DNA of 64,000 nucleotides, from positions 23,041,786 through 23,105,785 of the forward strand of contig CM033724.1 of NCBI GenBank assembly GCA_019671005.1. The letters run 5' to 3'. Below, in pieces: positions 11,430 through 22,616 of this stretch. Numbering within the stretch: the stretch's first letter is position 1; the number at the start of each line of letters is the position of its first letter. The DNA is from Hibiscus mutabilis. Lineage: Eukaryota > Streptophyta > Magnoliopsida > Malvales > Malvaceae. Under the pieces are notes generated by a model, which was given only the letters and a program-made list of their open reading frames with translations, was not told where the DNA came from and made no database searches. The position numbers and the translations under genes are program-made.

Positions 11430-12189
11430 ACTTATTTTATGATGATAGAGCATTGGAATCATGAGCAAATTAGGAACTTATGACATGTACATGAAAATCT
11501 AGTGACTGTGGAAACCTTGATAGTACTATCCTATTTTAGGTAGAGAACGTGATATGATATCTTATGATAAGTAATAATTTACTTTATGTTTGTTAAATGA
11601 GATTATTGCCTCACTAAGTTCGTACTTAGCGTGTGTTATTTCACATGTAGGTTCTCCCAAGTAGAGTAGCAAGAGGAGCTGTTAAATCAAGAAATTCAAG
11701 TTACATTAGTAGTCACGGTATGTACATCTTAAATTATGGTTGTGTCTAGTGGGCATGTACATGTATGTATGTGGGTTATAAAGATGCAAAATGTTTTATA
11801 AACTTAAGTTATAATGTGTTTACGTACTAATACGAGTGTATGGACTTGAAATATGATTTTACTACAAATGATTATGATTTACGACATAGTTAAGTATAGT
11901 TTAACCCTAATCGCGTAAAAAATTTAAAATTAAGAAAGGGTCTAAGTAGGGTACATAGTTTTCTGCCTGAATTATATTTTTATTTCAATAACACAATTAT
12001 AAATTTTATAAAACAATTCAGGTTTAAAACTAGCTGCAATAGACTAACGTAATTTTTAATTCAAATCTGAGAAAGGGTTAAACTATAAGATAAAGTTGGT
12101 ATAAAAAATTTCAAGTCAAGATTTTCTTAACAACTCTGTAACATCTTTAGTGTATATTCGGTCTACGAGTATACGTTAAGGGTGTCACA

Positions 12190-13161
12190 TTAATAGAAAC
12201 CATAGAGATTGGTAATCATGTTAATACGGTGTGCTATGTAGAATTCGAGTCCTTGTTGTGTGTTGTTTGGACACTTGGTTGGTTGAGTTACATTGTTTGA
12301 TGGGATTCAGATACCCAATGAGAAAGTGTTGCAACACCATGGTTAGAGATGACAAATGTACGTTTCTGAAGCTGTGCGACACTAGGTCTCATTCGAAGAT
12401 TCTCCACGAGAGATTCTGAGCATGGGTGTATGTTCCCGAAGCTGTGTGGCACCGGGTCTCACCCAAAAAGTGTACGTTCTTGAAGCTGTGTGACACCGGG
12501 CCTCACTCAAAGTGTATGTTCCCGAAGCTGTGTGACACCAGGCCTCACTCCAGGTTTATGGTTATGACATTGTGTGCTTCTCTTGGATGATCCGGTGGGA
12601 TCCTGAGCATGGTTGGGCCTTGTGTGCCATGTATGATGTTTTTCTATGTTGAAAGAATTTGTTTAGGCGACTAGTGGTAGTGCCACGTGTTTATTTATCT
12701 CTCATTATTGCTCGTACTAGCTTGCATGCTTATGTTTATGTTTAGCATGAAGTATAGTACAGTAGATGTGTACCACTGAACAGCGCTTGGAACCATTGTT
12801 TCCATGCGTAGGTCGATCGTCGGATCGTGGGTTTGAGGAGCACTATTAGTACGGGATTCCAGTACGTGGAGGTTTTCAGATTATGGTACTTGCGTTTAGT
12901 GGGCTATGTATTCATAGGACCTTACGTGATCAAGTCTGTAATTCTTATTTTGAAATTTTATTAATCAAATCGTATGTTCAAATATTTTAAATTTAAATTG
13001 GAGCTTTTTTGTACTATTTTAGTTATTTATCTATATTTTCTATTGTTGGCTTTAAATGTTTGTGAGAAATCCTTTGATGGGCTAAACTCAGTTTGAGAAA
13101 TTTTATAGTTTTTTGTTTAGACTTAAGACCCATATGTGACATCCGGGTAGAGGGTATTACA
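12190..13161 (+). repeat. 3' part of an older Gypsy-type LTR
   Basis: No coding content. The end GGGTATTACA preceded by GTGACATCCGGG resembles a chromovirus LTR terminus. The 5' part is missing because the chromovirus LTR ending at 12189 abuts it. The segment includes a 42-bp tandem repeat (12357-12554). I infer a solo or truncated LTR; orientation is from the TTACA end. Confidence 0.6.
12357..12554. repeat. 42-bp imperfect tandem repeat, four units
   Basis: Each unit contains GAAGCTGTGTGACACC followed by GGGCCTCACTC. Units start near 12357, 12427, 12471 and 12513, and a 28-bp interruption follows the first unit. It lies inside the old LTR fragment. Confidence 0.85.
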
Positions 13162-13387
13162 ACAATATTCCCCTAATTTCTCCCATTATAGTTTGATTAA
13201 CTACACTATGGTATCCAAATACACCAATAAATTGCTTTCTCATATCTAATATTGAGTAATAAGCATCGATGTATTTTAATATACCGGGTTTTTTTTTCAT
13301 TCACAACGTCGGGATTTATACCTCTGACTTTCCTTAAGGGATCTAATGCCTAATCCCACTAGACCAATTGGTTTATTTTGAAATTAT
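13162..13387. other. Intergenic AT-rich sequence, nothing recognised
   Basis: Between the old LTR end and the MULE. No ORF or repeat structure that I can support. Confidence 0.5.
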
Positions 13388-13396
13388 TTATTTTAA

Positions 13397-13720
13397 GGGT
13401 AAACTACACTAGTAGTCAACGAAGTTTTAGGGCATTTTAATTACGGTCACTGAACTTTTAAAACTTTCATTACGGTCACCCAACTTTTATATTGCTTTCA
13501 TTACGATCACTGCCGTTAGATGCTATTAAAATACGCTAACATGGCACATTATTTCTTTATTTTCTCTCTTCTTCTTCTTCCTGTTATCTCTTTTCTCCCT
13601 TAACATAAGAAGTGGTAAAAAAGGGTATTTCATCTCTTGTTTACTAAGGGAGATTATGTGTGCTTGTTTCCAGATTCAAATTGTAAATGCCATGGATTTC
13701 TTTCCTGCATAAAATGATAG
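13397..13720 (+). repeat. Left terminal inverted repeat of the Pack-MULE
   Basis: Matches the reverse complement of 15010-15317 with small differences. Conserved inner landmarks include CATAAGAA(G/C)TGGTAAAAAAGG near 13607 and CAGATTCAAA near 13674. Similarity fades just after TTTCTTTCCTGCA near 13710. Confidence 0.9.
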
Positions 13721-13809
13721 TGTTTCAGTAATGGAGGCCCTATCCAAGCACATGGGACTTTGAAAATACAAGAAGAAAACTTACCCATGTAAACAGAACA
13801 AAATGCTTA

Positions 13810-14475
13810 AAGCAAACCCGTCATTAAAATTATAGAGACGTTGCCTCTTCTTATTGATTTTCTCTCCAAGAAACATCTTCAACAAGGGTTTTTGGATCGT
13901 GGGGTTTTGAGTTTGTTCAAGATTTGGCTCAAACCACTTCCTGATGAAAGCTTACCCAACCCCACTCTTCGAGTTTCACTTTTGATTATCTTAACTCACA
14001 CCTTCCCTATTGATATAAGCTGGGAAGATTGAAATGAGCAATTGAAGAAGAGTGGCCTTGGCGTAGTCATCATGTTTCTATCCAAATCAGATGAGAATAT
14101 CAATGCCAACAGGACAACTTGCAAAGGATTTGAGTGAGAACTGGAGCCGAACCATATTCAACAAAAGTACAAGCTACTCAGACCTTAGAAACGAAGAAGA
14201 AAAAATTGTGATTCCTTTGAAGAAGGCATCATCACCCGCGAAGAATCAATCAACAATACAAGTGAGGGAGGTTGACTTAGATTTGGAGTTACGTCATAAG
14301 CAATCATGTTCATCTGCAAGGAATGGTGTATCAGTGCCTGAAACAACACGTGTATATGCGATGATTCCTAGAACAAAATCTAAACCAGATGCAGAGGTTG
14401 AAAGAGCTCGTGTGAGATACACAGCACAGAGAGACTGCAAGAGTTATAAAAAGATAGAACATGGGATTTGGTGGA
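13810..14475 (+). pseudogene. IWS1: Captured fragment of IWS1/SPN1 transcription elongation factor gene
   Basis: In the frame through 13816-14032 one reads PVIKIIETLPLLIDFLSKK, then GVLSLFKIWLKPLPD and FPIDI, a stop, then EQLKKSGLG and VIMFLSKSDE. A frameshift near 14095 leads to QLAKDLSENWSRTIFNKST and on to VDLDLEL, with a weaker match to the K/R-rich C-terminal end. This series is the conserved TFIIS-N-like domain of plant IWS1, a nuclear factor that works with SPT6 and RNA polymerase II. Two breaks and many substitutions make it non-functional. I see no obvious intron across about 640 bp, which could mean capture of one large exon or of spliced sequence. It sits centrally between the element's inverted repeats. 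Confidence 0.85.
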
Positions 14476-15009
14476 TAAAAAAATCGAATAAAAGATTGTA
14501 TATAAGCCATTTAGTACTTTGTAAAGCTCCTATTTGATGAATGTAAACAAAAATCAATTGAAGTAGTAATAAAAATTATCAAAATTATTTTATGCAAATT
14601 TCAATATTTTCTTCTCTCTGTGTCGATAATAGCATAGGTTAGCTTTGTGTAGTTCGTACTGTATCTGTGCCTTTTTGAAGGCGTATGATGTTTAAGAGTG
14701 CCCAACATTCTCACTCTCTGATGCCTATAGAGTTGGTTGTCTTCGTCAAAATGGCTTCTAATGGTGGATTTTATTTAATTTTATTAACGTATTCAGAACA
14801 CATGAGTTTTTCATTATTTCCCCCAGATTTTTAGGGTTTAAAGCAAATCAAAACTTCTTGGAGGTTTTCATTGAAGCGTATGTAGGAAAGACTGGATTAA
14901 TAGTGGAGGTCCTTAACAATGTTAATGATTCTGCATTAAGTGGTGGAACAAGTGGTCCAGACAATAGATTTGCAGATGGAAGCCACTACTGCTCTTCTAG
15001 AGGAATCTA

Positions 15010-15317
15010 AATCATGTTTTTGCAGGAAAGAAATCTGTGGCATTTACAATTTTGAATCTGGAAACAAGTGCAAATAATCTCCCTTGAGTAGTAATCAAGA
15101 GATGAATTGTCCTTTTTTACCAGTTCTTATGTTTAAGGAGAAAAGAGAGAGGAGGAAGAAAATAACGTGCCACATCAGCATATTTTAACAGCAACTAACG
15201 GCAGTGACTGTAATGAAAGCGATATAAAAGTTGGATGATCGTAATGAAAGTTTTAAAAGTTCAGTAACCGTATTGAAAATGCTCTAAAACTTCGGTGACT
15301 AACAGTGTAGTTTACCC
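15010..15317 (-). repeat. Right terminal inverted repeat of the Pack-MULE
   Basis: Inverse of the left terminus, ending GTAGTTTACCC. The two ends differ by scattered substitutions and short indels, which suggests an old insertion. Confidence 0.9.
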
Positions 15318-15326
15318 TTATTTTAA

Positions 15327-15655
15327 TTATACTATTTTAAATAAAAAATAATTTTTACGTGAACAATTTTGAAATCATTTATTTTAAATAATTTTAAAAT
15401 GATAGAAAATTTAAATAAAAAATTATTTTATAATTAATTCGTAAAGTGAAAAAAGGTTGAATGAAGTGTTTTCATTTTGTTATAAATTTATAGGCCTAGT
15501 CTTTTTATCATTTAAAAAGATGTTTATAAATTCAAAAATATTATCATAAATTCTAGAATAGGAAATTTGATTTATACATAAAAAATAAATTTTATTTAGA
15601 TATATAAAATTTAAAGACATTTAATAATTAAGTTAAATATTAAAATAATTCTATA
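15327..15655. other. AT-rich intergenic sequence, nothing recognised
   Basis: Very A/T-rich stretch between two MULE-type insertions. No protein-like frame or repeat noted. Confidence 0.5.
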
Positions 15656-15664
15656 AAAATAAAA

Positions 15665-16144
15665 GGCTTAAAGATGTAGAAAGCCCTTGAACTTTTGAAA
15701 AAAATCAATTAAGCCTCTAAACTTTCTTTTGCATCTAATCAAGCCCTTGAACCAAGAAATTTAATCACGTAAGCCTTTTGACCAATTTTGACTATTAAAT
15801 CTTGACATTTTTTCTTTAGATATTGCTGACACATAATACACTACAGTTCTATCATGTTGCATTTGCAGATTTTTTTCAAAAAAATCTTTTTCTATAATTT
15901 TTTTAGAATTTTTAAAGCTTTTAAAGAATTTTTTTAGTAAAATAAAAAATTTCTGAAAATGTTAAGTTGAATCATTGTGACGCGACGTACTGCACCAACA
16001 AATCTAAAAAAAACTATCAAGATTTAATGGTCAAAGGGTTCAATTAATTAAATTTCTTGGTTCAAAAGCTTAATTGGGTGCTAAAAAAGTTCATGAGCTT
16101 GATTAATTTATTTTCAAAAGTATGAAGGCTTCCTACCTCAAACC
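15665..16144. mobile_element. Fold-back MITE of MULE type (480 bp)
   Basis: The left arm (15665 to about 15860) is the inverted, diverged copy of the right arm (about 15985-16144). Shared phrases are AAGCC near the end, ACTTTTGAAAA, AACCAAGAAATTTAAT and ATTAAATCTTGA. A perfect 9-bp duplication AAAATAAAA flanks it (15656-15664, 16145-16153). No coding capacity. The 9-bp duplication points to mobilisation by a Mutator-like transposase, although the A-rich duplicate is of low complexity. Confidence 0.8.
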
Positions 16145-16305
16145 AAAATAAAATATAACAATAAGGAATAAGACTCAATTTATATTTTAAAAGAACTCGA
16201 AGATTTTGTTTCCTCCTAGTTTAAACCAATTTAGGGTAATTAAAAATGAGAGTTTTGATATTAAATAAAGTGTATTAAATGGCTTTTTCTCTATAGGTAA
16301 AAGGC

Positions 16306-16937
16306 ATGATGAGCACGGTAGGGTTGGGGCAAATTAGTGAGTTAGTGCATGTAGGCGTTGCGGCAGTCTCGTCGGCGCCGAACTTGGAGAGGCCAGGGTC
16401 TCCGATGCCTGAAGCTAATTAGCGGGCGATAAAGAAAGTTAAAAATAAAGGGGATGAGGTTTTGGTGGTTCAGGGAGAGATGCCGGTAGATGCGATATCT
16501 TCCTAGAATGTTGCTGCTGTAGATTTAGGAGATCCTATCGTGGTGGATGGGGTAGATATGGCCATTGATAAGGACGGTATGGATGCTAACCATGGAAAGT
16601 CCTATGCTAATATCGTGGCTGGGTCCAAGAAGCTAAGTTCTGGTGAACTGGTAGGCATGGCCGATGTTGACGTTAGGCTCCAGGATGAAGATGTCCTGGT
16701 AGATAGGAGTGGTCTCTTTTCGATAATCAAGTTTTCGGATAGGTTGCATGACTTGGTGGATAAGAGTATGAATCAAGCTCTTATCGTGCAATTATTGGGA
16801 TGTTCAATTGGATATATGGTGTTGTGGAATAAGATCCAAACGCTATGGAAAACCGGTAGGGAAGGCCCAACTGGTTGACCTAGATAATAATTATTTTCTG
16901 GTAAAGTTTGCAGTGGCAGACGACTACACTAGGCTTT
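16306..16937 (+). pseudogene. LINE ORF1, N-terminal part (DUF4283)
   Basis: Frame opens at ATGATGAGC (16306) and reads through two stops (16420, 16504) into VDGVDMAIDKDG, SYANIVAG, then IIKFSDRLHDLVDKSMNQAL and LLGCSIGYMVLWNKI. The next frame gives QLVDLDNNYFLVKF and DDYTRLL. This is the DUF4283 domain of plant L1 ORF1, an RNA-binding chaperone of the LINE ribonucleoprotein. It is cut at 16937 by the solo LTR. Confidence 0.88.
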
Positions 16938-18499
16938 TGAAACGACCGCCGGTACACCCCATGGAGCAGCGGAAAAAATTATTCCGGCGATCTCAGCAGT
17001 GATCCATGTACGATTAATCGAAATCAGAAAGAAGGATGCAAAAAACTACCTTAGTTCGTCTGAAAAGAGGTAGAAGAGAACGGAGATGCAATCACGATCG
17101 CGCGTTTCGAATCCTTAGTCGCAACAAAAACGTCCTGACCTCTACTCAGTTCACCCGGTTGCAAGCAAATAATTTTCTTCTCTAAACTGTTTAGAGAATT
17201 TCGCGAAAAGCATAAGTGGCTGCTAGACCCTTATGTTCATTTTATAATACAAATAACCCTAATTCAACTTGAATTAGAGTTGTTGACTATTTCCGTATTT
17301 CATGCATTAAAGAGTTATAATTACATTTAATTACTCTCCTTTAATGTTTATCCTTTAATTTTGAAATAATTTAAATTCTATATATATATATATATATATA
17401 TATCAAATATATAAACTTTAAATTAGGAATACTTTAAATTCTATATATATCATATATATATAAACTTTAAATTCAAATAATCAAAATCTATATATATCAA
17501 AATATACATAAAATTTAATTATATCTTCATTTATGTACAACAACTTTGTACGTGTATTATTCGTTTAACATTTGCTTGATCAAACCATAGGGTGTGACCT
17601 TGTAGGTTCTTGTAACATTAGTAGTAAATATTAGAATAATTCTAATATTACAAACAATGAGTGACGTCTAGCAATGTGTCATTGTCACCTAAGTTACAAG
17701 AAGTCACGATTCGACATAACCTCTATGTGATTAATTCTCTTTCTTGCATTACATCATTTTGTCCTTTATATCTAGATTGGACACAAGTCATGGAATAGTC
17801 ACACTTGTATAGTCCATCTAATGTTTCTTGATATCTTGAGTAGACTATAACAAACGAATAACTTATAATATCTCATATCAGCTTATTCAAGCATGACCAT
17901 GCGTTTCTAGTCTCACTCGATCAAGTGGCATGTGATATTACTCATATTATGTAGGAGGGACAAATCCTATGTTGATCACCTAAATATCACTACATAGGTT
18001 GTGGCATGTCCAATATCAGTCTTTATGATGCAACCAGTTACGACACACTTTTAACTGTATCAAAACATGAGACTATAGATGTCGAGATAATAATGATCTC
18101 AAGTCTGAGGATCATACAATTAGTCATCACTATAAACATCTTTGTGACTGTCACATAATAATCTAGGAAACGTGCTCATAATGAGTCATTCCAGTATGTT
18201 GTTCTCTAAAATATACTTATGTATTGATTTTGACATCTCCATGGCAATGACAACACTTTGCCATCAATCAACTACACAATAACCTTTAATGTATTATCGT
18301 TGTACAAGCCTACGATAATACTTGGCTATGGATCTTTTAAGAATAATCATATTATTCTATGGACTTTATTATCATACAACTTATATATAAGAACACAAAA
18401 ATATAACCGAAAATAATAAATGGAATGCGTTAATAGAACTGGTAAAGTAAGTATGTGGTTAGAATCATCTCAAGATTGGTCTTTAGACATACTCTAACA
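16938..18499. repeat. Solo LTR, probably Ty1/Copia type (1,562 bp)
   Basis: Starts TGAAACGACC and ends CTCTAACA. A perfect 5-bp target duplication GCTTT flanks it (16933-16937, 18500-18504), and LINE ORF1 resumes directly after. No internal region or second LTR exists, so it is a solo LTR left by recombination between two LTRs. Reading it on the minus strand (TGTTAGAG...TTTCA) looks more like Copia LTRs I know, so it may be minus-oriented; I leave the strand open. It contains an AT dinucleotide run at about 17378-17403 and related TATATATCA-rich repeats to 17510. Confidence 0.85.
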
Positions 18500-18504
18500 G
18501 CTTT

Positions 18505-19752
18505 GACTGATGGTCCTTGGATATTTTTGGTAGTTATCTAACAGTGCAACCGTGGAGTCAGGGATTTACGACATCGTAGAGCCATCCGTCGAAGGTTATG
18601 GTGTGGGTTCGTTTACTGGGTCTTTCGTACAGGTAATATTCAAAAGTATTGTTTCGCCAGATAGTTGATGTCATTGGTGTTGTGGTTCGAGTTGATTACA
18701 ATACAGTCGGGGGGATCACGGGAAATTTGCATGCTTTGCGGTGCTCGTAGATCTTAAGAAACCACTCCTATCCTGTATCGGCATTGATGATTTTACGCAA
18801 TCGCTTGAATATGAAGGTCTCCAGCATATCTACTATGAATGCAGGCTTTATGGTCATTCTAAGAAAGTTTGTCAGGCTTTGCAGAAAGACCAAGGAGCTA
18901 TTGTGGATCCTAACAAGGTTGTTGATGGCGCGGGCCGGAGCAAGCCTTCTGAAGCAAAACCTTATGGTCCGTGGATGATTGCCGATACGCGTCGCCGGAG
19001 GGGAAGATGGCCTGGTGGTGGACATGCGGGTAGTGCACAAGATGTGGGTAATAAAAATGTGTCTCAGTTTGATATTCTTTAAAATTTGGAATTGAAGGAG
19101 GATACATTTCAACAAAAAGGTATAAATGAGAGTGATATAGGTTCTGGTCTTGAGGCTCAGGGCAAGGGGAAATAGGTTTTAATTCTGAGCTCCACCTTGG
19201 TTGAAGGTACTAGGCAGACTATTGATGGTCGCGGCCCTAGTAGGGTAAGGGTGTCTTCGGGTGCTGGTAGCTTAAAAGTGCCTCGTGGTGAAGGGTCTAA
19301 AACGTGGCATGTTGAGCCTTTAGTGCCTGGGAAGTCTACTAAAGTTGTTACAAGGAAGTATCCTGTTAAGAACAACTATTGTACTGCTGTGGCTATCATT
19401 AAGGAGAAGGATACGATTCACTTAGGGAAAGGAAAAAAATGCGGGTTCTAAGTTAGGTCCTATTAGGAAATCTCTACGGGGACATATGAAGAAGACTTTG
19501 TATGCTAAAAAATCAGGTTCTACTGATGTTATGGCCAAACCTTTTCTCTCAGACTGGGCTCCCTTGGCCCTGGTTGTACAAGATAAGGACCCAGGTTCCA
19601 TAGATGTTCAAGATGGCCTTCTCCCTTTGTGTGACAAGCCTCCTAACTCAGCTTAAGTAGGTACAAATGATGAGCAGGTTCTGGGTGATCCTGTAGAGAA
19701 GGTTGATGTTTTGGAGAATGGAGAGAGTCCTCCCGTTTCAATGGAGGTATAG
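18505..19752 (+). pseudogene. LINE ORF1, C-terminal part (zinc-knuckle region)
   Basis: Resumes with LTDGPW, then VVRVDYNT, VDLKKPLLSCIGIDDF and EYEGLQHIYYECRLYGHSKKVC. The last motif corresponds to the CX2CX4HX4C knuckle, but its first Cys is Tyr here, so the knuckle is broken. A Gly/Ser/Lys-rich tail follows with several stops and a terminal TAG at 19750. It binds nucleic acid in the functional family. Confidence 0.82.
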
Positions 19753-19802
19753 GTTTCATTTTTTCTCTATTTATGATTTTAATGATTGGTGTTTTTATAT
19801 AG

Positions 19803-20470
19803 AATAGTCAAGGGGTTACAAGTCCCAAATTTCGCCGATATTTTAAGCGATTTGTGAGGAAACATGATCCTATGGTGGTGGCAATTTTAGAGCCGAGGAT
19901 TAGTGGCATCTTGGCGACAAAAGTCTTGCAGAGATTGGGGTTTCTGAGATCCTTCCGTGTGGAAGCTAGGGGTTTTAGTAGAGGCATTTGGTTGCTTTGG
20001 AAGAGTACAATTACGGTTGATGTCTCTCAAATTTGAATTAATTCATCCATACTCGCATCCTTTGTTCTCCTAGATCGCATTATATCTTTGTAACGATGGT
20101 TTATGCGAGCCCTAACATTGGATATAGAAAATTTTTATGGCAGCAACTTGGTGCGGTTGATCTAGGAGATGAGTGTCCGTGGTTGCTATCTTATTGCCCG
20201 ATGAATGTTTGGGGGTACTTTGGGCCGTCTTGGGATCAGTAGGGCATTTGGTGAGTTTATTTTTGATTTCGGCTTGGTTGATGGGGGCTTTCGTGGTGCT
20301 AAATTTACTTGGGACTGAGTCTCTTTGATACAGAGATGAACGATGCTTGGTAGATGTTGTTTCTAGAGTCTACTGTTCTTCACCTTGACTGAATTGGCTT
20401 AGATCATCGACCCATATTTCTTCGCACGACTTCTAGGTACCTCGTACGTTTGGTCGACCTTTTAAATTTT
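19803..20470 (+). pseudogene. LINE ORF2, endonuclease domain, decayed
   Basis: Opens with FRRYFKRFVRKHDPMVVAIL then EPRISG, equivalent to the PDIVxLxET region of APE-type endonucleases. Later traces include VDGGFRGAKFTW and LDHRPIFL, the latter matching the SDHRPIL end of the domain. Stops at about 20034 and after, plus frame changes, disable it. In active LINEs this domain nicks target DNA. Confidence 0.82.
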
Positions 20471-20472
20471 TT

Positions 20473-22300
20473 ATGGCTTGGCAAAGTCACACAGATTTTG
20501 ATGGTCTACTCTGGGGTAATTGGTCTCCTCATTTGTCCGTGTCTGAGAATTTAGGTAGTTTGCGGGAAGTGCTAGAGGATTGGAATGTTAATGTCTTTGG
20601 AGAAATTGGTAAGCGGAAAAGAACTCTTTTGGCCCGTCTTCAGGGTATTGATAAGTATTTATGTGTCCAACATTCAAAGTTTCTTTCTGAGCTGGAGAAG
20701 AAGCTTCGAATGGAGTTAGATGTCGTACTTGAACAAAAAGAATCGTAATAGATACAAAAAAGCCATTGCCAATGTATATTGGAGGGTGATCGTAATATAA
20801 AGTACTTCTATGGCCAACCTAAGCGTCGTCGAAAAAATAATTCTGTGCTAATGCTTAAGCGTGAGAATGGCTCATAGTGCTCTAATCCAGATGAGTTGCA
20901 GGAGATGGCAATCTCTTTTTTTTATTACTTTGTTCACTAGTACTGGAGTATGGGGTTACTCGTATTATATGAGAGATAGGTTTCTTATGCTGGATTCGGC
21001 TAGCGTTGATATGCTTGCTCATCCAGTTACGGTGGAGGAGATGCAGACAACCCTTTTTGATATGGCTCCATCGAAGGCCTCAGGGGTTCACGGTTTTCAT
21101 GCTTTTTTTAGCATAATTGGGGGATAGTTGGTGATAGTATTTGTGCGAAAGTTCACTCTATGTTTGAGTTAGGTGAGGTTGACGTGGATTTGAGTCGCAC
21201 TCTTCTTGTTATTATTCCTAAGATTAATTCTCCTAAGTTTATTTCCCAGTTCAGACCGATTAGTTTATGTACAATGGTGTATAAGATTCTGACTAAAGTT
21301 ATTGTTAACTTTCTTAAGCCAAATATGCCTCTTTGGGTCTCGAATATGCAAACTAGTTTTGTACCGAAAAGATCTATTTCGGATAATATTGCGATTGCAC
21401 AAGAGGTTTTGCATTCCATGCGTATTAAGAAAGGTAATGTTGGGTGGATGGCCATTAAAATTGACCTTGAGAAAGCGTATGATAGATTGGAATGGTCATT
21501 TACTGATGATACGCTTGGCAAAATTGATATCCTTGGAAAATTGAGACAAATCGTGATGAGCTATGTTACTTTTGTATCTACTTAGATCTCTTGGAATAGG
21601 GCTGCGTCGGAGTCCTTTCAACCTACCTGCGGGATCCTCTAGGGTGATCCTTCGTCGCCATACATTTTTGTGTTATGTATAGAATGCTTGGCTCATGCTA
21701 TTCAGGAAAAGATGGCTCTTGGTACTTGGAAGCTAGTTAAAGTCTCCCGTATGGCACCGCTAATTTTGCATTTGTTGTTTGCGGATGATTTGATTTTGTT
21801 TACCGAGGCCACTTTAGATTAATTAGATATTATTCAGCGCGTTTTGGGAGAATTTTGTGTTTGTTCAGGACATAAAGTGAGCATCACCAAAATGAGTATT
21901 TTTTTCTCACAGAATGTATCTGCAGGGGTAAGATATGATATTAATACGCAGTTTGGTTTCACCCAATTTACGAATCTTGGAAAATACTTGGGAGTGCCCA
22001 TTCTCCATGGTAGGGCGACTAAGAGTACATATCAGTATATCTTCACTAAGGTTGCGAATTGTTTATCTGGGTGGAATGCACAGAATTTATCTTTGGCGGG
22101 GCATATCATCATGCCAAATCAGTTTTCTCAGCGATCCCCTTATATACTATGCAAACTTCAGATTTGCCGAAAGGTCTGTGTACCAAGATTAAACGGCTTA
22201 TCTGAAACTTCTTGTAGGGTCAGTCAGACGAAAAACATAGAGTACACCTGCTCAATTAGGATGTTCTGTGTAATAAGACAGATTGTGGAGCGTTAGGCTT
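20473..22300 (+). pseudogene. LINE ORF2, reverse transcriptase domain, decayed
   Basis: A linker with WNVNVFGEIGKRKR (20580) leads to the palm motifs FRPISLCTMVYKILTKVI (21251), MAIKIDLEKAYDRLEWSF (21448) and the catalytic box FADDLILF (FADD at 21778-21789). The expected position of a G-D-P-S/L-SP motif is visible near 21640. Stops between these blocks (for example 21120s, 21583, 21820) break the frame. The catalytic Asp pair itself is intact. Confidence 0.88.
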
Positions 22301-22616
22301 TCATAAGCTTTAACATCACAATGAAACTTTTATTATGAAAGTCGCCTTTAACGTGGTTTCTCAGGTTGATCGTCTTTGGGCCCACCACTTTCGGGCCAAG
22401 TATTGTGTTGTAGATCGTGTTTCGTCACATTTGCTATGGCACAATGTGCCGTGGTTATGGAGGCATCTTCGTCTCGTTTGGGATGATGTCAAAAGGGGCA
22501 TTACATAGGCACTTGACGATGGTCGTACAGTGAACTTCTGGCAGTATGACTGGATTGAGGGTCTTGGTCCTTTGATTTCACATGTTCAGTAGAATGCTAC
22601 TGAAGCACTATCCATT

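Larger units (their letters stand above)
7470..12189 (+). mobile_element. Chromovirus (Tekay/Del-like) remnant: end of pol plus 3' LTR
   Basis: Directly right of the Athila LTR lies the C-terminal end of a chromovirus polyprotein, a purine tract and a 4.35-kb LTR beginning TGTAATATCCC and ending GGTGTCACA. The rest of the element lies left of the window, beyond the Athila insertion. The LTR end is followed by an unrelated LTR fragment, so this chromovirus itself inserted into an older element. Confidence 0.85.
7840..12189 (+). repeat. Chromovirus 3' LTR (about 4,350 bp)
   Basis: Starts at TGTAATATCCC directly after the purine tract AAGAGGTGAGGAAT (7826-7839) and ends ...GTGTCACA. It is strongly AT-rich and has no protein-like frame. 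Phrases such as 'gttaaagtgtaaac' and 'aggaccaaagtgtaa' near its start recur in the LTR at 33743, showing common ancestry. It holds a conserved palindromic motif (10617-10642) and an 18-bp tandem array (10890-11429). Confidence 0.85.
13397..15317 (+). mobile_element. Pack-MULE (Mutator-like element) carrying a host gene fragment
   Basis: The 1,921-bp unit begins GGGTAAACTACACT and ends with its inverse. It is flanked by a perfect 9-bp target duplication TTATTTTAA (13388-13396 and 15318-15326), the hallmark length for Mutator-like elements. Terminal inverted repeats extend about 310-320 bp. No transposase is present, so the element needed one in trans. The interior contains a decayed segment of the host gene IWS1. 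Such elements are called Pack-MULEs. Confidence 0.9.

Noticed and set aside
10860..11468. 202-codon open frame on the minus strand (and shorter plus-strand frames)
   Set aside because: It is generated by the 18-bp tandem repeat; the translation is only a hexapeptide rhythm of Ile/His/Met and has no support as a protein.
13810..14475. A functional host IWS1 gene
   Set aside because: Stop and frameshift within the conserved domain, missing N- and C-terminal parts, and location between MULE inverted repeats.
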